In this document: positions 34,301 to 43,073 of the stretch, in pieces | How positions within the stretch are numbered: the first letter of the stretch is position 1 | How the letters are laid out: every line of letters begins with the position of its first letter | Origin: Zizania palustris | Lineage: Eukaryota; Streptophyta; Magnoliopsida; Poales; Poaceae | Direction: 5' to 3' | Assembly: GCA_019279435.1 (NCBI GenBank) | Contig: JAAALK010000286.1 | Location: 26,245,931-26,309,930, forward strand | Length of the DNA: 64,000 nucleotides | Notes under the pieces: generated by a model | What the model was told of the DNA's origin: nothing | The model's database searches: none | What the model saw: only the letters and a program-made list of their open reading frames with translations | Translations under genes and position numbers: made by a program

Positions 34301-34708
34301 TATATCATTCTAACTTTGTCTATTTTGAAGTGTCACAAACTATCTCTTGGTTCCGTGCATTGCGGCTATTATACTTGTGATTTCATGAGCAATAACTTAG
34401 GAAAGTTTGGGCGGACAGTATCTGAGGATACTAAAGAAGTAAGTTGATTTCTTGTGTGTTAATGTAATATAACTTGCAGTGTATGTACTTATATTTTACG
34501 TATGCAGGCGTCAGGTCCATCAACCGTTGTCGAGAAGAGCCAACTCTCAGAATCACAAATGTACGAAATCGTATCAAGGATGTGCCGCTTCACGATGCAT
34601 GAGATTCTTCATGAGCTTGGAGCATTTTTTGATCCTGAGAGTGAAGTAGCCAAGCATCCAACTCTGTATGATTGGGCCAGAAGAATGAAAAGGCAAACCA
34701 AGATATGA
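31393..34708 (+). CDS. CACTA-2 gene 2: plant transposase-domain protein with C-terminal Ulp1-type cysteine protease (5' exons unresolved)
   Basis: Five exons join in frame: 31393-33638, 33718-33978, 34056-34251, 34331-34438 and 34508-34708, 1003 codons plus TGA. All introns are 69-79 bp with GT...AG ends. The first exon starts after CGTAG. Basic clusters (KRGSKRR, KRRGKREKNK) may be nuclear signals. A Transposase_24-like region follows (about 31690-32200: IGKALRTFRTKLN, KFPHKLGPSGYKAKEDEW). Then come a Pro/Val-rich spacer (33000-33190) and a Ulp1/C48-like fold: DHWIALLIYP (His), YVLDSLD (Asp) and GSVHCGYYTC (Cys). Many grass CACTA elements carry such a protease-like gene; its role in transposition is not settled. 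Unlike gene 1 it has no stop. Splicing is inferred from sequence only. Confidence 0.82.
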
Positions 34709-35060
34709 GTTGGCCTTCCAAGAGAACATAAACCGCATGAGCATGTATTTGTGAAACAATGGTTAATTTTGAAATTTTGATAGATGTAAACTTTTTAGAC
34801 TTGATGTGTGATGAAATGTAAATTTGTAAATTGATGAGATGTGTTGTTGTTGTTGCTGTGTATGTAGATGGCTGCGTGAAGCATATAATGTAAACTTTGT
34901 AAATTTTTGTAAATTGATGAGATGGATGGTTGTTGTGTTGATGTGTTGTTGTTGTGGATGTGTATGTGGATATGTGGATGTTTTGCAGCTGTGTATGTGG
35001 ATGGCTGTGTGAAGCATATAATTTCTGTGTTTTGGTTTGTGGGATCACAGCATTCTGTGT
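34709..35060 (+). other. 3' region of gene 2 with diffuse T/G repeats
   Basis: No gene. A degenerate duplication is present: GTGTATGT(A/G)GATGGCTG(C/T)GTGAAGCATATAAT occurs near 34857 and 34990. Several GTTGTTGTTG runs and GTAAATTGATGAGATG copies lie between. It probably holds the gene 2 polyadenylation signal. Confidence 0.6.
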
Positions 35061-35448
35061 TATGGGTTATACACAGTAGTGGTGGGCAGATGAGGTAGCT
35101 TGCCCGTTACTGTTGTTGACACAGTGGTGGCGGGCGCGCTGACATCATCTGCCCGTCACTGCTATTGATAACAGTAGTGGCGGGCAGATGAGGTCAGCGC
35201 GCCCGTTACTGCTGTTGACATAGTGGTGGCGGGCGAGCTGACCTCATCTGCCCGCCACTGCTGTTATCAATAGTAGTGGCGGGCAGATGAGGTCAGCGTG
35301 CCCGCCACTGCTATTGACACAGTGGTGGCAGGCGCTCTGACCGCCACTGCGAACCAGCGATAGCAGTGGCATTAGAGAAGTGGTGGACTGGATGCCCGCC
35401 ACTATAGGTCGTTTTTGCCCGCCGCTACAGTGTCGCTTTGTAGTAGTG
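35061..35448. repeat. CACTA-2 right subterminal repeats and terminus
   Basis: About eight alternating units of AGTAGTGGCGGGCAGATGAGGT and its inverse TGACCTCATCTGCCCGCCACT, linked by CTGTTGACA or TATTGATA, then the terminal inverted end TTTGTAGTAGTG. The units are much more regular than those at the left end and pair as hairpins about 45-60 bp apart. Confidence 0.9.
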
Positions 35449-35451
35449 ATT

Positions 35452-36098
35452 TTTCAGAATATTATGGTATAAAGTTGATAAACACTTCACCATACTATGC
35501 TCAGGCCAATGGTTAGGCCGAGTCCAGTAATAAAACTATGATTAAGCGTATTAAGAAAAAGATTGAAGAGTTTCCTATAAGGTGGCAAGAAGTGCTTTCT
35601 AAGGCATTATGGGCATGTAGAGTTGTAAAGCATGGTGCCACCAAGGTAAGTACATATGAGTTGGTGTATGGACAAGAAGCCATTTTACCCATAGAGGTAA
35701 ATCTTGACTCTTTAAGGCTACTTAAGCAAGATGTATTATCGGTCGATGAGTATGAAACTTTTATAAAGGATAATTTGGAAGAGGTGACCGATAAGAGGTT
35801 AAGAGCTATAGAGGCAATATAAAGAGACAAAAGAGGAGTGCCTAGAGCTTATAACAATAAGGTGAGAGCAAAATCATTTCAAGTTGGTGACTTGGTTTGG
35901 AAGACGATTTTGCCTTTAGGCACTAAGAGCTCAATGTTCGGTAAATGGTCACCTAGTTGGGAAGGTCCTTTTAGAGTTGTTGAAATCGCTCCAAGTAATG
36001 CATATTTTTTAGAATCTCTACAAGGAGAGCGATTTCGTAGGGCTTTGAATAGTAGGTATTTGAAAAGGTACTTCTCAAGTGTGTGGCAAAATGCTTGA
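35452..36098 (+). pseudogene. G1 integrase, second half and C-terminal domain
   Basis: It resumes the frame cut at 25184: FSEYYGIKLINTSPYYAQANG, TAG, then AESSNKTM holding the catalytic Glu. WACRVVKHGATKVSTYELVYGQ and a C-terminal domain follow (KSFQVGDLVWKTI, GKWSPSWEGPFRVVEI), then the stop at 36098. Two in-frame stops (about 35515 and 35820) break it. It is typical of gypsy integrase C-termini, with no chromodomain visible. Confidence 0.9.
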
Positions 36099-36186
36099 AG
36101 TATCGAAAGGCCTATATGGAGCAGCATATCAGCCTTAGCTCGTTGTGCTTTTGGCTCACTGAAGTTTGCCAAAATGCATGGGGTAT

Positions 36187-37379
36187 GTGTTGATAGCAAA
36201 AAATGGCATTAATGGTCAAATTTTCAAAATATCAAATTTTGGTAATTTAACCGAAAATATGCCGAGACTTGGCATAGGCCGGTCCAACCGGCCATGTAGG
36301 CCCATTCGGATCGGCCCAACTCGAGTCTGACGCCAAATAGATGAATTCAGGGTATTTTTATCCCTAACTAATTTTGGATGACTTGGAACTCGTATCTAAC
36401 TCGAATTATACCCAGGAACCCATGACAAACCTCTATAAATAGAGGCAAGGCCGATTCAAGGAGACCCCCCAAAAAACCCTAAAAGATCAAATCTATTATT
36501 TCCTTGAATCATACCTTTACTTTTCAATTTACTTTCTTGCCCTAGATTTAATTTATCACGTACATGTTTGCTGCTTTGCGCTAGAAACCACCCGTCCATC
36601 ACATCGTAATCACGGTAATTCCTTGTCAGTTCACTTGTGAATCATTAGTTTCATCCACGTAATGAATTTTTATCGGTTTCTATTGGTAATTCGGCCTCCT
36701 GGCCGAATTGCTTTGATCTCTTGGTGTTTTTGCATAGTTTTCATCCTATATTCATCCCCAAAGAGTTTTAGATCAATCTATCACTGGCAAGATGGTCACT
36801 AGAGTCTGGAGGGTAACATTCGGAGCCTGTCGGTCTGACCGGCGGCACCCCTCCAGTCTGAGAAGACTGTGCCACGCAATCATCTGACGCGCCAACATGC
36901 CTCGATCAAACCAACAGCACAAGGCTGGTCAGACCAACCCCTTCACACTGGGACGATGCTTCACGCCGGAGCATTTTGCGCCGAAGGTTGTTTCGTATGG
37001 GGTCCCGGGAACTCCTTCACATACCTCGGTTCGACAGGAGATTTTCACCGGTCCGACCGATCGAGGCACCGAAGTCCCTCTCCGGAGCTCCTTCGGAACG
37101 ACTTCGCATTGCACCCTTCAGTCCAACCGAAGTTTCACCTCTGGTCTGACTGACTGAGAGACCAAAGGCCCCCTTCGGGTCCCTTTGGGATTTGTCACGC
37201 GCTAAACACCGAATGTTCTCTTCGGCGATACTCTCCACACCGCCGGTCTGATCGGTCCGCCTAGGCCGGTCTGACCGTTCGTTGCGCCACGGTCCAAGTA
37301 GCCCTATTCTAGCCGGTTCGGTTTTATTACTTTTCTCACACATCGGTTAGTCGAATAATTTTAATTGATATTATTTGAT
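36187..37379 (+). repeat. Probable LTR of G1 (boundaries approximate)
   Basis: After the integrase stop and a purine-rich ATGCATGGGG, the sequence starts TGTTGATAGC. It has a TATAAATA promoter at 36434 with GAGGC/ACCCCCC leader features and many CCGGTCTGACCGG-type motifs (36275-37290). A TCTGGCGACTCC primer-site-like motif at about 37382 sets the right side. No second copy is in the window for comparison, so the exact ends are uncertain. The ORF-like frames at 36869-37343 on both strands are not convincing. Confidence 0.6.
36434..36441 (+). promoter_or_regulatory. TATA box in the G1 LTR
   Basis: TATAAATA in the context CCTCTATAAATAGAGGC, followed by a C-rich start region near 36465. The surrounding CCTCTAT...ATAGAGG forms a short inverted repeat around the box. 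Confidence 0.6.
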
Positions 37380-37596
37380 TGTCTGGCGACTCCATTATTC
37401 CCTCACCACTTTTTAAAGGTTGTCGGAACGCGACGTTGTCATGGTGTTACGCTTGGGGGTTTACTCCTATGTATCCGCACGCTTTTGGATCGTCGGATCG
37501 ACGTTAGTGTGTTTGGCGCTTTGTCATTGGATTTTAGCGTCAACGGGATCAACGACAACTCCATAACTTTCTGGGCATCTCTGTCCAACGGTAGTC
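37380..37596 (+). other. Primer-binding-site-like motif and leader after the G1 LTR
   Basis: GTCTGGCGACTCC resembles the primer site found just inside the 5' LTR of many plant gypsy elements. It is followed by about 200 bp of leader-like sequence with no frame. Finding this to the right of a 3' LTR means a second internal region once followed. It is cut off at about 37596 by unrelated copia sequence. Confidence 0.5.
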
Positions 37597-37754
37597 CGCT
37601 GGACTACTTTTGACTCAGCAACAGTTTGCTATGGAGATTATTCTGTGTGCTGACTGTAAACCATGCAACACTCTAGTCGACACCTCAGCCAAGCTTCCTG
37701 TCAATATGGGTTATCCAGTCTTTGATCCCACTCATTATCACAGTCTAGCCAAGC
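37597..37754 (+). pseudogene. Copia reverse transcriptase/RNase H fragment F
   Basis: One short frame reads LTQQQFAMEIILCADCKPCN, then TLVDTSAKLP and DPTHYHSLA, the segment joining reverse transcriptase to RNase H in another copia lineage. It has no LTR nearby. It ends at an AAGCTT (37751-37756), where the reversed element D begins in opposite orientation. Confidence 0.75.
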
Positions 37755-37756
37755 TT

Positions 37757-38575
37757 CTGCATTTTGAACCATTTCAAAACCTTGTCAATGTACATAGTTT
37801 GGCTTAATCCAATTAACCGTTTTGATCTATCTCTATATATATTTATTATCAAAATGTATGCTGCCTCTCCAAGATCTTTCATCGAAAAACTATTTTTCAG
37901 TGAAGTCTTGACAGTATTTAACAAAGGAATGTTGTTTTCGATCAACAATATGCCATCCACATACAGGACAAAAAAACACAGGTGAGCTCCCACTAGCCTT
38001 TTTGTAAACACAAGGCTCTTCCCATTTTTTGATGAAGTCAAACCCTTTGACTACCTCATCAAAACGAAGATTCCAACTCCGATAAGCTTGCTTCAATCCA
38101 TAAATGGACTTTAGCAACTTAAAAACTTTCCCAGCATTCCCCAGACCATCAAGACCTTCAGGTTGTGTCATGTACACATCCTCACTTTGGTTTCCATTTA
38201 GGAAAGCTGTCTTGACATCCATTTGCCATATCTCATAATCATAAAATGCGGCAATAGCTAGGATGATCTGAATAGACTTAAGCATAGCGACAGGCGAAAA
38301 CGTTTCATCATAATCAACACCTTGAATCTGTCTGAAACCTTTCGCCACCAATCATGCCTTATAGATGTGAACATTTCCATCACCATCGGGTGGATCAACC
38401 AAGTTCCAAACTTGATTAACACGCATGGACTCCAACTCGGATGCAATGGCTCCAAGCCATTTCTCAGAGTCTAGTCCCATCACTTCTTCCGCATAGGTCT
38501 TGGGTTCATCATTGTCGAAAAACAACACGTCGTGATGCCCAGTGGTCAAGAACATGTATCTTTCTAGCACCTGGA
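37757..38575 (-). pseudogene. Element D reverse transcriptase
   Basis: From high to low coordinates: WLGAIASELESMRVNQVWNL, stop near 38352, VAKGFRQIQGVDYDETFSPV, then QMDVKTAFLNG and a frame change near 37980. The catalytic block reads YVDGILL where YVDD is expected, so the second Asp is lost. TMYIDKVLKWFKMQ marks the last recognisable sequence before the junction at 37754. Confidence 0.87.
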
Positions 38576-39740
38576 CTACTCTCGTGGCTCTCGAACCTCT
38601 TCGAGATGCACAGTCCTCCCACTAACTCCTTTTGAGAGAAACTCCTTCTCAAGGAACACACCATTTCGAGCGACAAGCACTTTGCCCTCCTCTCTATTAT
38701 AGAAATAGTATCGTTTGGATTCCCTAGGATACCCCACAAAGAAGTACATGTCAGACATAGGACTGAGCTTGTTAGACATCATACATTTGACATACGCCTC
38801 ACATCCCCAAATCTTTAGAAAAGACAAACTGGGATGTCTCCCAGACCATATCTCATATGGCGTCTTCTCCACCGACTTAGATGGAACTCTATTAATCGTG
38901 AAAGTTGTGGTTTCTAAAGCGTCACCCCAAAAGGATAATGGAATATCAGTGTGACTCATCATGGATTGCACCATGTCCAACAAAGTGTGGTTTCTCCGAT
39001 CGGACACCCCATTCTATTGAGGCGTGCTGGGTGGAGTCAGTTGTGGAACAATTCCACATTGCTCAAATATTCACCCCCACAATCCGATCGTAGAAATTTA
39101 ATTGTCTTGCCTGTATGATTTTGTACCTCATTCTAGAACTCCTTGAACTTTTCGAAGGATTCCCACTTATGCCTCATCAAGTAGACATAGCCATATCTAC
39201 TAAAATCGTCGGTAAAAGTAATAATCCTTTCTTAGTCGTGAGACTCATTGGACCACACAAATCAGTATGTACTATGGCCAATAGCTCACTTGCCCTCTCA
39301 CTTTGTCCACTGAAAGGCATCTTTGTCATTTTGCCAAGTAAACAAGACTCGCATGTGTCATATGATTCAAAATCAAATGACTCCAAAAGTCCATCACTAT
39401 GGAGCTTCCATACATGCTTCTCATTTATATGACCCAAATGACAATTCCAGACGTAGGTGGGATTCAAATCATTGAGTCGTTGTTTCTTAGTATTAATGTT
39501 ATAAACGTGTGCATCATCAAGACTTAGGATATACAATCCATTTATTAATGGACAAACACCATAAAGCATGCCATTCGAAAAAATTGAACAACTCTTGTTC
39601 TTTATTACGAATTCAAAACCATTTTCCTTTAAACATGAAGAAGAGATAATGTTTCTGCCTAAGGCGGGAATGAAATAACAATTATTCAACTCCAAAACTA
39701 ATTGTGATGGTAGTGACAGTGAATAGACGCCGACGGCCAA
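38576..39740 (-). pseudogene. Element D integrase
   Basis: The pre-integrase region (WNCHLGHINEKH, CESCLLGKM) is in 39740-39280. The core starts HTDLCGPM with the first Asp. It is then disrupted (about 39180-39010, where the second Asp block has decayed) and resumes as RRNHTLLDMVQSMM, TPYEIWSGRHPSLSFLKIWG and KLSPMSDMYFFVGYP. Several frames are needed. Confidence 0.85.
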
Positions 39741-40351
39741 CGCTGCAACCTTTGCACTATTCCCGACGTGGATATCAATTTCGCTACTTGCATACTTTCA
39801 TACTCTACTCATCCACTGCAATGATTTGCAAGTATGAATCATTGATCCGGTATCAAATACCCATGAATCATTTGGACGAGTAACAAGATTAATGCCAATA
39901 ACATTAATACCTGAAGTGGAAGTCCCACTTCCCTTCTTGTTTTTCTGCTCTTCCAAGTACACCTTGCAATTGCGCTTCCAATGCCCAGGCTTGTGGCAAT
40001 GGTGGCACATATCAGAGTTGGTAGGACCAGACCTAGACTTTCCAATTGGTTTATACTTTTTCACTAGATATCGCTTCTGTAATCTTAGCCTTCTTCCTCC
40101 TCCTCTTTATGCCCTCTTTCGGAACAACCATCACATGGTTTGGAGCCTTTCTAGTACCACTACTAGAAAACACCCCCTATAGCTAGTGTTTTCTCCAGAC
40201 CAACCATGTTGTAGTTCATGATGAACGGCTCAAAGCTTAGTGGGAGCGATTGGAGAACGACATCAATAGCGAGGTACGGATCCAGTGGAGTGCCCAGTCT
40301 CTCTAGAGTCTCCACGCAACCAATCATCTTGATCATGTGAGGGCTCACTAG
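39741..40351 (-). pseudogene. Element D gag C-terminal half, zinc knuckle and protease start
   Basis: 40348-40163 encodes the capsid block SPHMIKMIGCVETLERLG and VVLQSLPLSFEPF. 40064-39798 encodes a CCHC knuckle (CHHCHKPGHWKRNC) and the retropepsin start WVFDTGSMIHTC with an intact DTG. The two are in different frames. The gag continues upstream across the family A array at 55739. Confidence 0.87.
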
Positions 40352-40356
40352 GCTCT

Positions 40357-41271
40357 TGTAGGACCAAAAGTAGCGACCAAAGGGGGGGGTGAATGGGCGC
40401 CTAAAAACTTTCTCCTAAATTAAAGACCTAATCCCAACACCCAAACGAACTTAACCAGACAAATAAAAATAGCAAAGAAAATTACAGGAACTAAAATTGT
40501 CTAGCCTAAAAATGGCCGGTGTCCTAATTAAAATGATATTAAAGATAAACTAAATAAAAATACTGCAGTAAACAAAAACTCCTAGAAATATCACGAAATA
40601 TCTATATAGTAGTATAGAAATAAAATACTAATCAAATGAATAAAACATGGATCATTCAAAAATTAATTCAGAAATAAACCTAAAATATTGCACGTAAAAC
40701 TAGAATAAAAATATTACTGCAACAAATAAATTTTTCTTATTATATGAGCAGATTAAAAACACTTAAATAAATAATACGAGATACGTAATAAAAAATCAAC
40801 TTACTCTAAATAAAATTTGAAATTACTAAAATACTCTTAGAAAAATCAACTGACTCAAATAAAAAATATTCTGGACATAAAAGCTAAATATTAATATCCT
40901 AAAAAACAAAATAATCATCGGTTGTCAGTTTTGCGCCGAAACTGACAAAGCGTCCACCGTCTTCGCACTGGGTACCCGAATTGGGCCGACCCGACCCCGC
41001 AGCTTCCTCAGCCCAGCAATCGCTCGTCGCCCGTGTACCTATGTCAAACCCGGTAAACAGACCAGTGGATCCTCTACCGCTCCTAGCCCATGTACCCAGA
41101 TTGGGCCAGCCCGATTGCGCAGCTCCTCTACCCGACTGTCGCTCGCTACCCGTGTACCTGAGTCACAAGCACCCTAGACATGACAGGTCTTCATGTCTCT
41201 TGTTGACTTCCGTTGACAATCACTCATCATATCTGGAGCATAAGAACCATGCTCTTCAACATGGTTTCTCA
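40357..41271 (-). repeat. Family A array LTR1 (element 3' side), internally deleted
   Basis: It starts TGTAGGACC and ends GGTTTCTCA (reverse of TGAGAAACC). Compared with LTR2 it lacks about 830 bp, between GTAATAAAAA and TCAACTTACTC near 40795. That deletion removes the promoter and GC-rich part. Confidence 0.9.
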
Positions 41272-42642
41272 ATCTCCCCCTTGATGAGTGCATTGTCAAC
41301 ACACTCTTTAGCACTTCTTCAAAACCTGCAAAAACATGTGGAAACACGAAAAACAAAAACAAAAGAAAATAGAAGGAAGAAAATAAAAGTTTAGCCCTAA
41401 AGACAAAAAGTCAAATAGAAGCAAGAAAACGGTCATTGTGGTTAACCAAAAAATAGGTGCAATCTCAGAACTACCAACAAGGATATACAGACTAATGGCG
41501 AAATACTTAAATACAACCCCTGAAATAAATCCCAGAGAAAGGCAAAAATGTCCCCTAAACTCTAAAATTTCTCCCCCTTGTTGACAATTGAACTCATCAA
41601 GTGAGACTAAATGCACTCTAAAGAGACATAGACACAAACTCCCCCTGAAATGTAGCTCCCCCTCAAAATATGCCATGAATGCAAATGGGGTGCATGTGGA
41701 GTGTGAAAAGCATGCTTCTTGGATATGATTGACTGCTATTACAACATCTAACAGTTATAGTAAAAAATATATTGTCTAAGATACATGACATGATCAGTGC
41801 AACATATGATATCTAAAGAGAGTTATTAGCACGCATTTTTCGATTTTTTCAAATCAAAGCATCACCACATTTTCCAGTTGACAGGCAAAGTAAACCATGA
41901 GATGCAAAAGCTAACTGATATCTACCAAGACAAGCATTGTCCATAGCAAAGTGCTTCAGCAAACTTGTCATCTTTTTAAATTTTTCAGACTTTTTCTTTT
42001 TCCTTTTTATTTTTCATTTCTGCCAGGGTTTATTTGCATGTCAAACCTTATGCTAACCGACCAAGTCAAGCCTAGGCTAGAACTAGGCCATCAGAGGCTT
42101 AAGACATTGGTCTTGGCATACATTACACCGTCCTAGTTCATACCAAAGTGCTATGGTAAGCAGTCCAGAACAATGCAATGCGACAAAGCAAACCCACCTG
42201 GATCTTTTCTAATAATCATAAAAATGCATACTTTTTTCATTTTATAAATTTTTATCATTTTTATAACACATTTTCATGTTTAAAGCATATAGATGTCCAA
42301 GTTGCATATCTGCATCTAACTAAGCATCTAGCTACCAGGCATGTAAAAGATAGCGAAAGCATTCAGCCTACACATGCTAGTTACTAGAAGCAATGGTGAT
42401 CATTTTTCAAATTTAAAGCATAAAAGCCATGCATATGACAAATATCAGATATATCATGTGAATTGAAACAGAACATGATCATCGACAAGTAATCAAAAAC
42501 ATATACTAGCTAGAGTAAGTAAAGCAGATTAATCATATAACAGAAGCAATCTTAAAATGTGATTGATGATTATGCATGATATGAACGCACATAAAAAGAC
42601 TCAATAAAAAATAAAGAAGAAAAAAAACTGACTCAAAGTATC
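41272..42642 (-). other. 3' untranslated region of array internal 1
   Basis: Reversed polypurine tracts (CTCCCCCTT at 41274, 41573 and weaker ones near 41640 and 41660), then noncoding AT-rich sequence up to the RNase H stop at 42643. Equivalent to 3001-4316 of A1. Confidence 0.8.
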
Positions 42643-43068
42643 CTAAAAAGGATACACAACTCCCAAATCCCCTCGCAAATGCTCAAAAGTAGACTGATCT
42701 AGGGGTTTGATAAAAATATCAGCCAACTGCTGATGGGTATCAACATGAACAAGATCTATGACCCCTTTCTCATATTTATCCCTCAGAAAGTGAAAGCGCA
42801 CATCAATATGTTTGGTTTTTGAATGAAGACATGGGTTTTTCCCTACACTAATTGCACTAGTGCTATCACAAAACAAAGGAACTCTGGAAGAAAAGAACAA
42901 CCCAAAATCTCGCAAAGTAGAAATCATCCAAACCAACTGTGAGGAGCAGCTAGCAGCAGCTACATACTCAGCCTCGGTAGTAGAAAGCGCAACTCCAGAT
43001 TCTTGTGATAAGACCAAGATACAAGCGAACAACCAAGAAGCTGGCAAGTACCGGAAGTCGACTTGTGA
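42643..43068 (-). pseudogene. Array internal 1 RNase H, cut by a solo LTR
   Basis: It encodes QESGVALSTTEAEYVAAASC, CDSTSAISVGKNPCLHSKT and HIDVRFHFLRDKYEKG to the stop at 42643, nearly identical to 2640-3000. Its upstream part is at 45845 beyond the gypsy LTR. The sequence on either side of that LTR (CGACTTGTGATCCAG / TCCAGCCGGCACCC) joins to the A1 order once one TCCAG is removed. Confidence 0.93.
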
Positions 43069-43073
43069 TCCAG

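Larger units (their letters stand above)
25185..35448 (+). mobile_element. CACTA-2, En/Spm-type transposon with two genes
   Basis: It starts CACTACTACAAA and ends TTTGTAGTAGTG, with 3-bp duplications ATT (25182-25184 and 35449-35451). Excising the element and one ATT joins the G1 integrase as KEVCD-FSEYYGIK in frame. Subterminal repeats are built on CCCGCCACTA. The first gene is a degenerate TnpD-like transposase. The second encodes a plant transposase-domain protein with a Ulp1-type protease. At 10.3 kb it has the size of an autonomous element, but its transposase is broken. Confidence 0.95.
6918..37596 (+). mobile_element. Ty3/gypsy element G1, split by three insertions
   Basis: Coding pieces appear in the gypsy order: protease, reverse transcriptase, a second RNase H, integrase, then an LTR. 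The extra RNase H and the protease context suggest the Tat branch; this is inference. The pieces are 7059-8776, 15519-16215, 24626-25184 and 35452-36098. The second and third gaps are explained by insertions with target duplications, and the protein reads straight across each. At the first gap, the end of reverse transcriptase is missing as well. The gag region is mostly absent, and there are many stops. Confidence 0.88.

Noticed and set aside
36869..37343. Frames of 86-108 codons on both strands
   Set aside because: They are Ser/Arg/Pro-rich by-products of the CCGGTCTGACCGG-type motifs in the probable G1 LTR.
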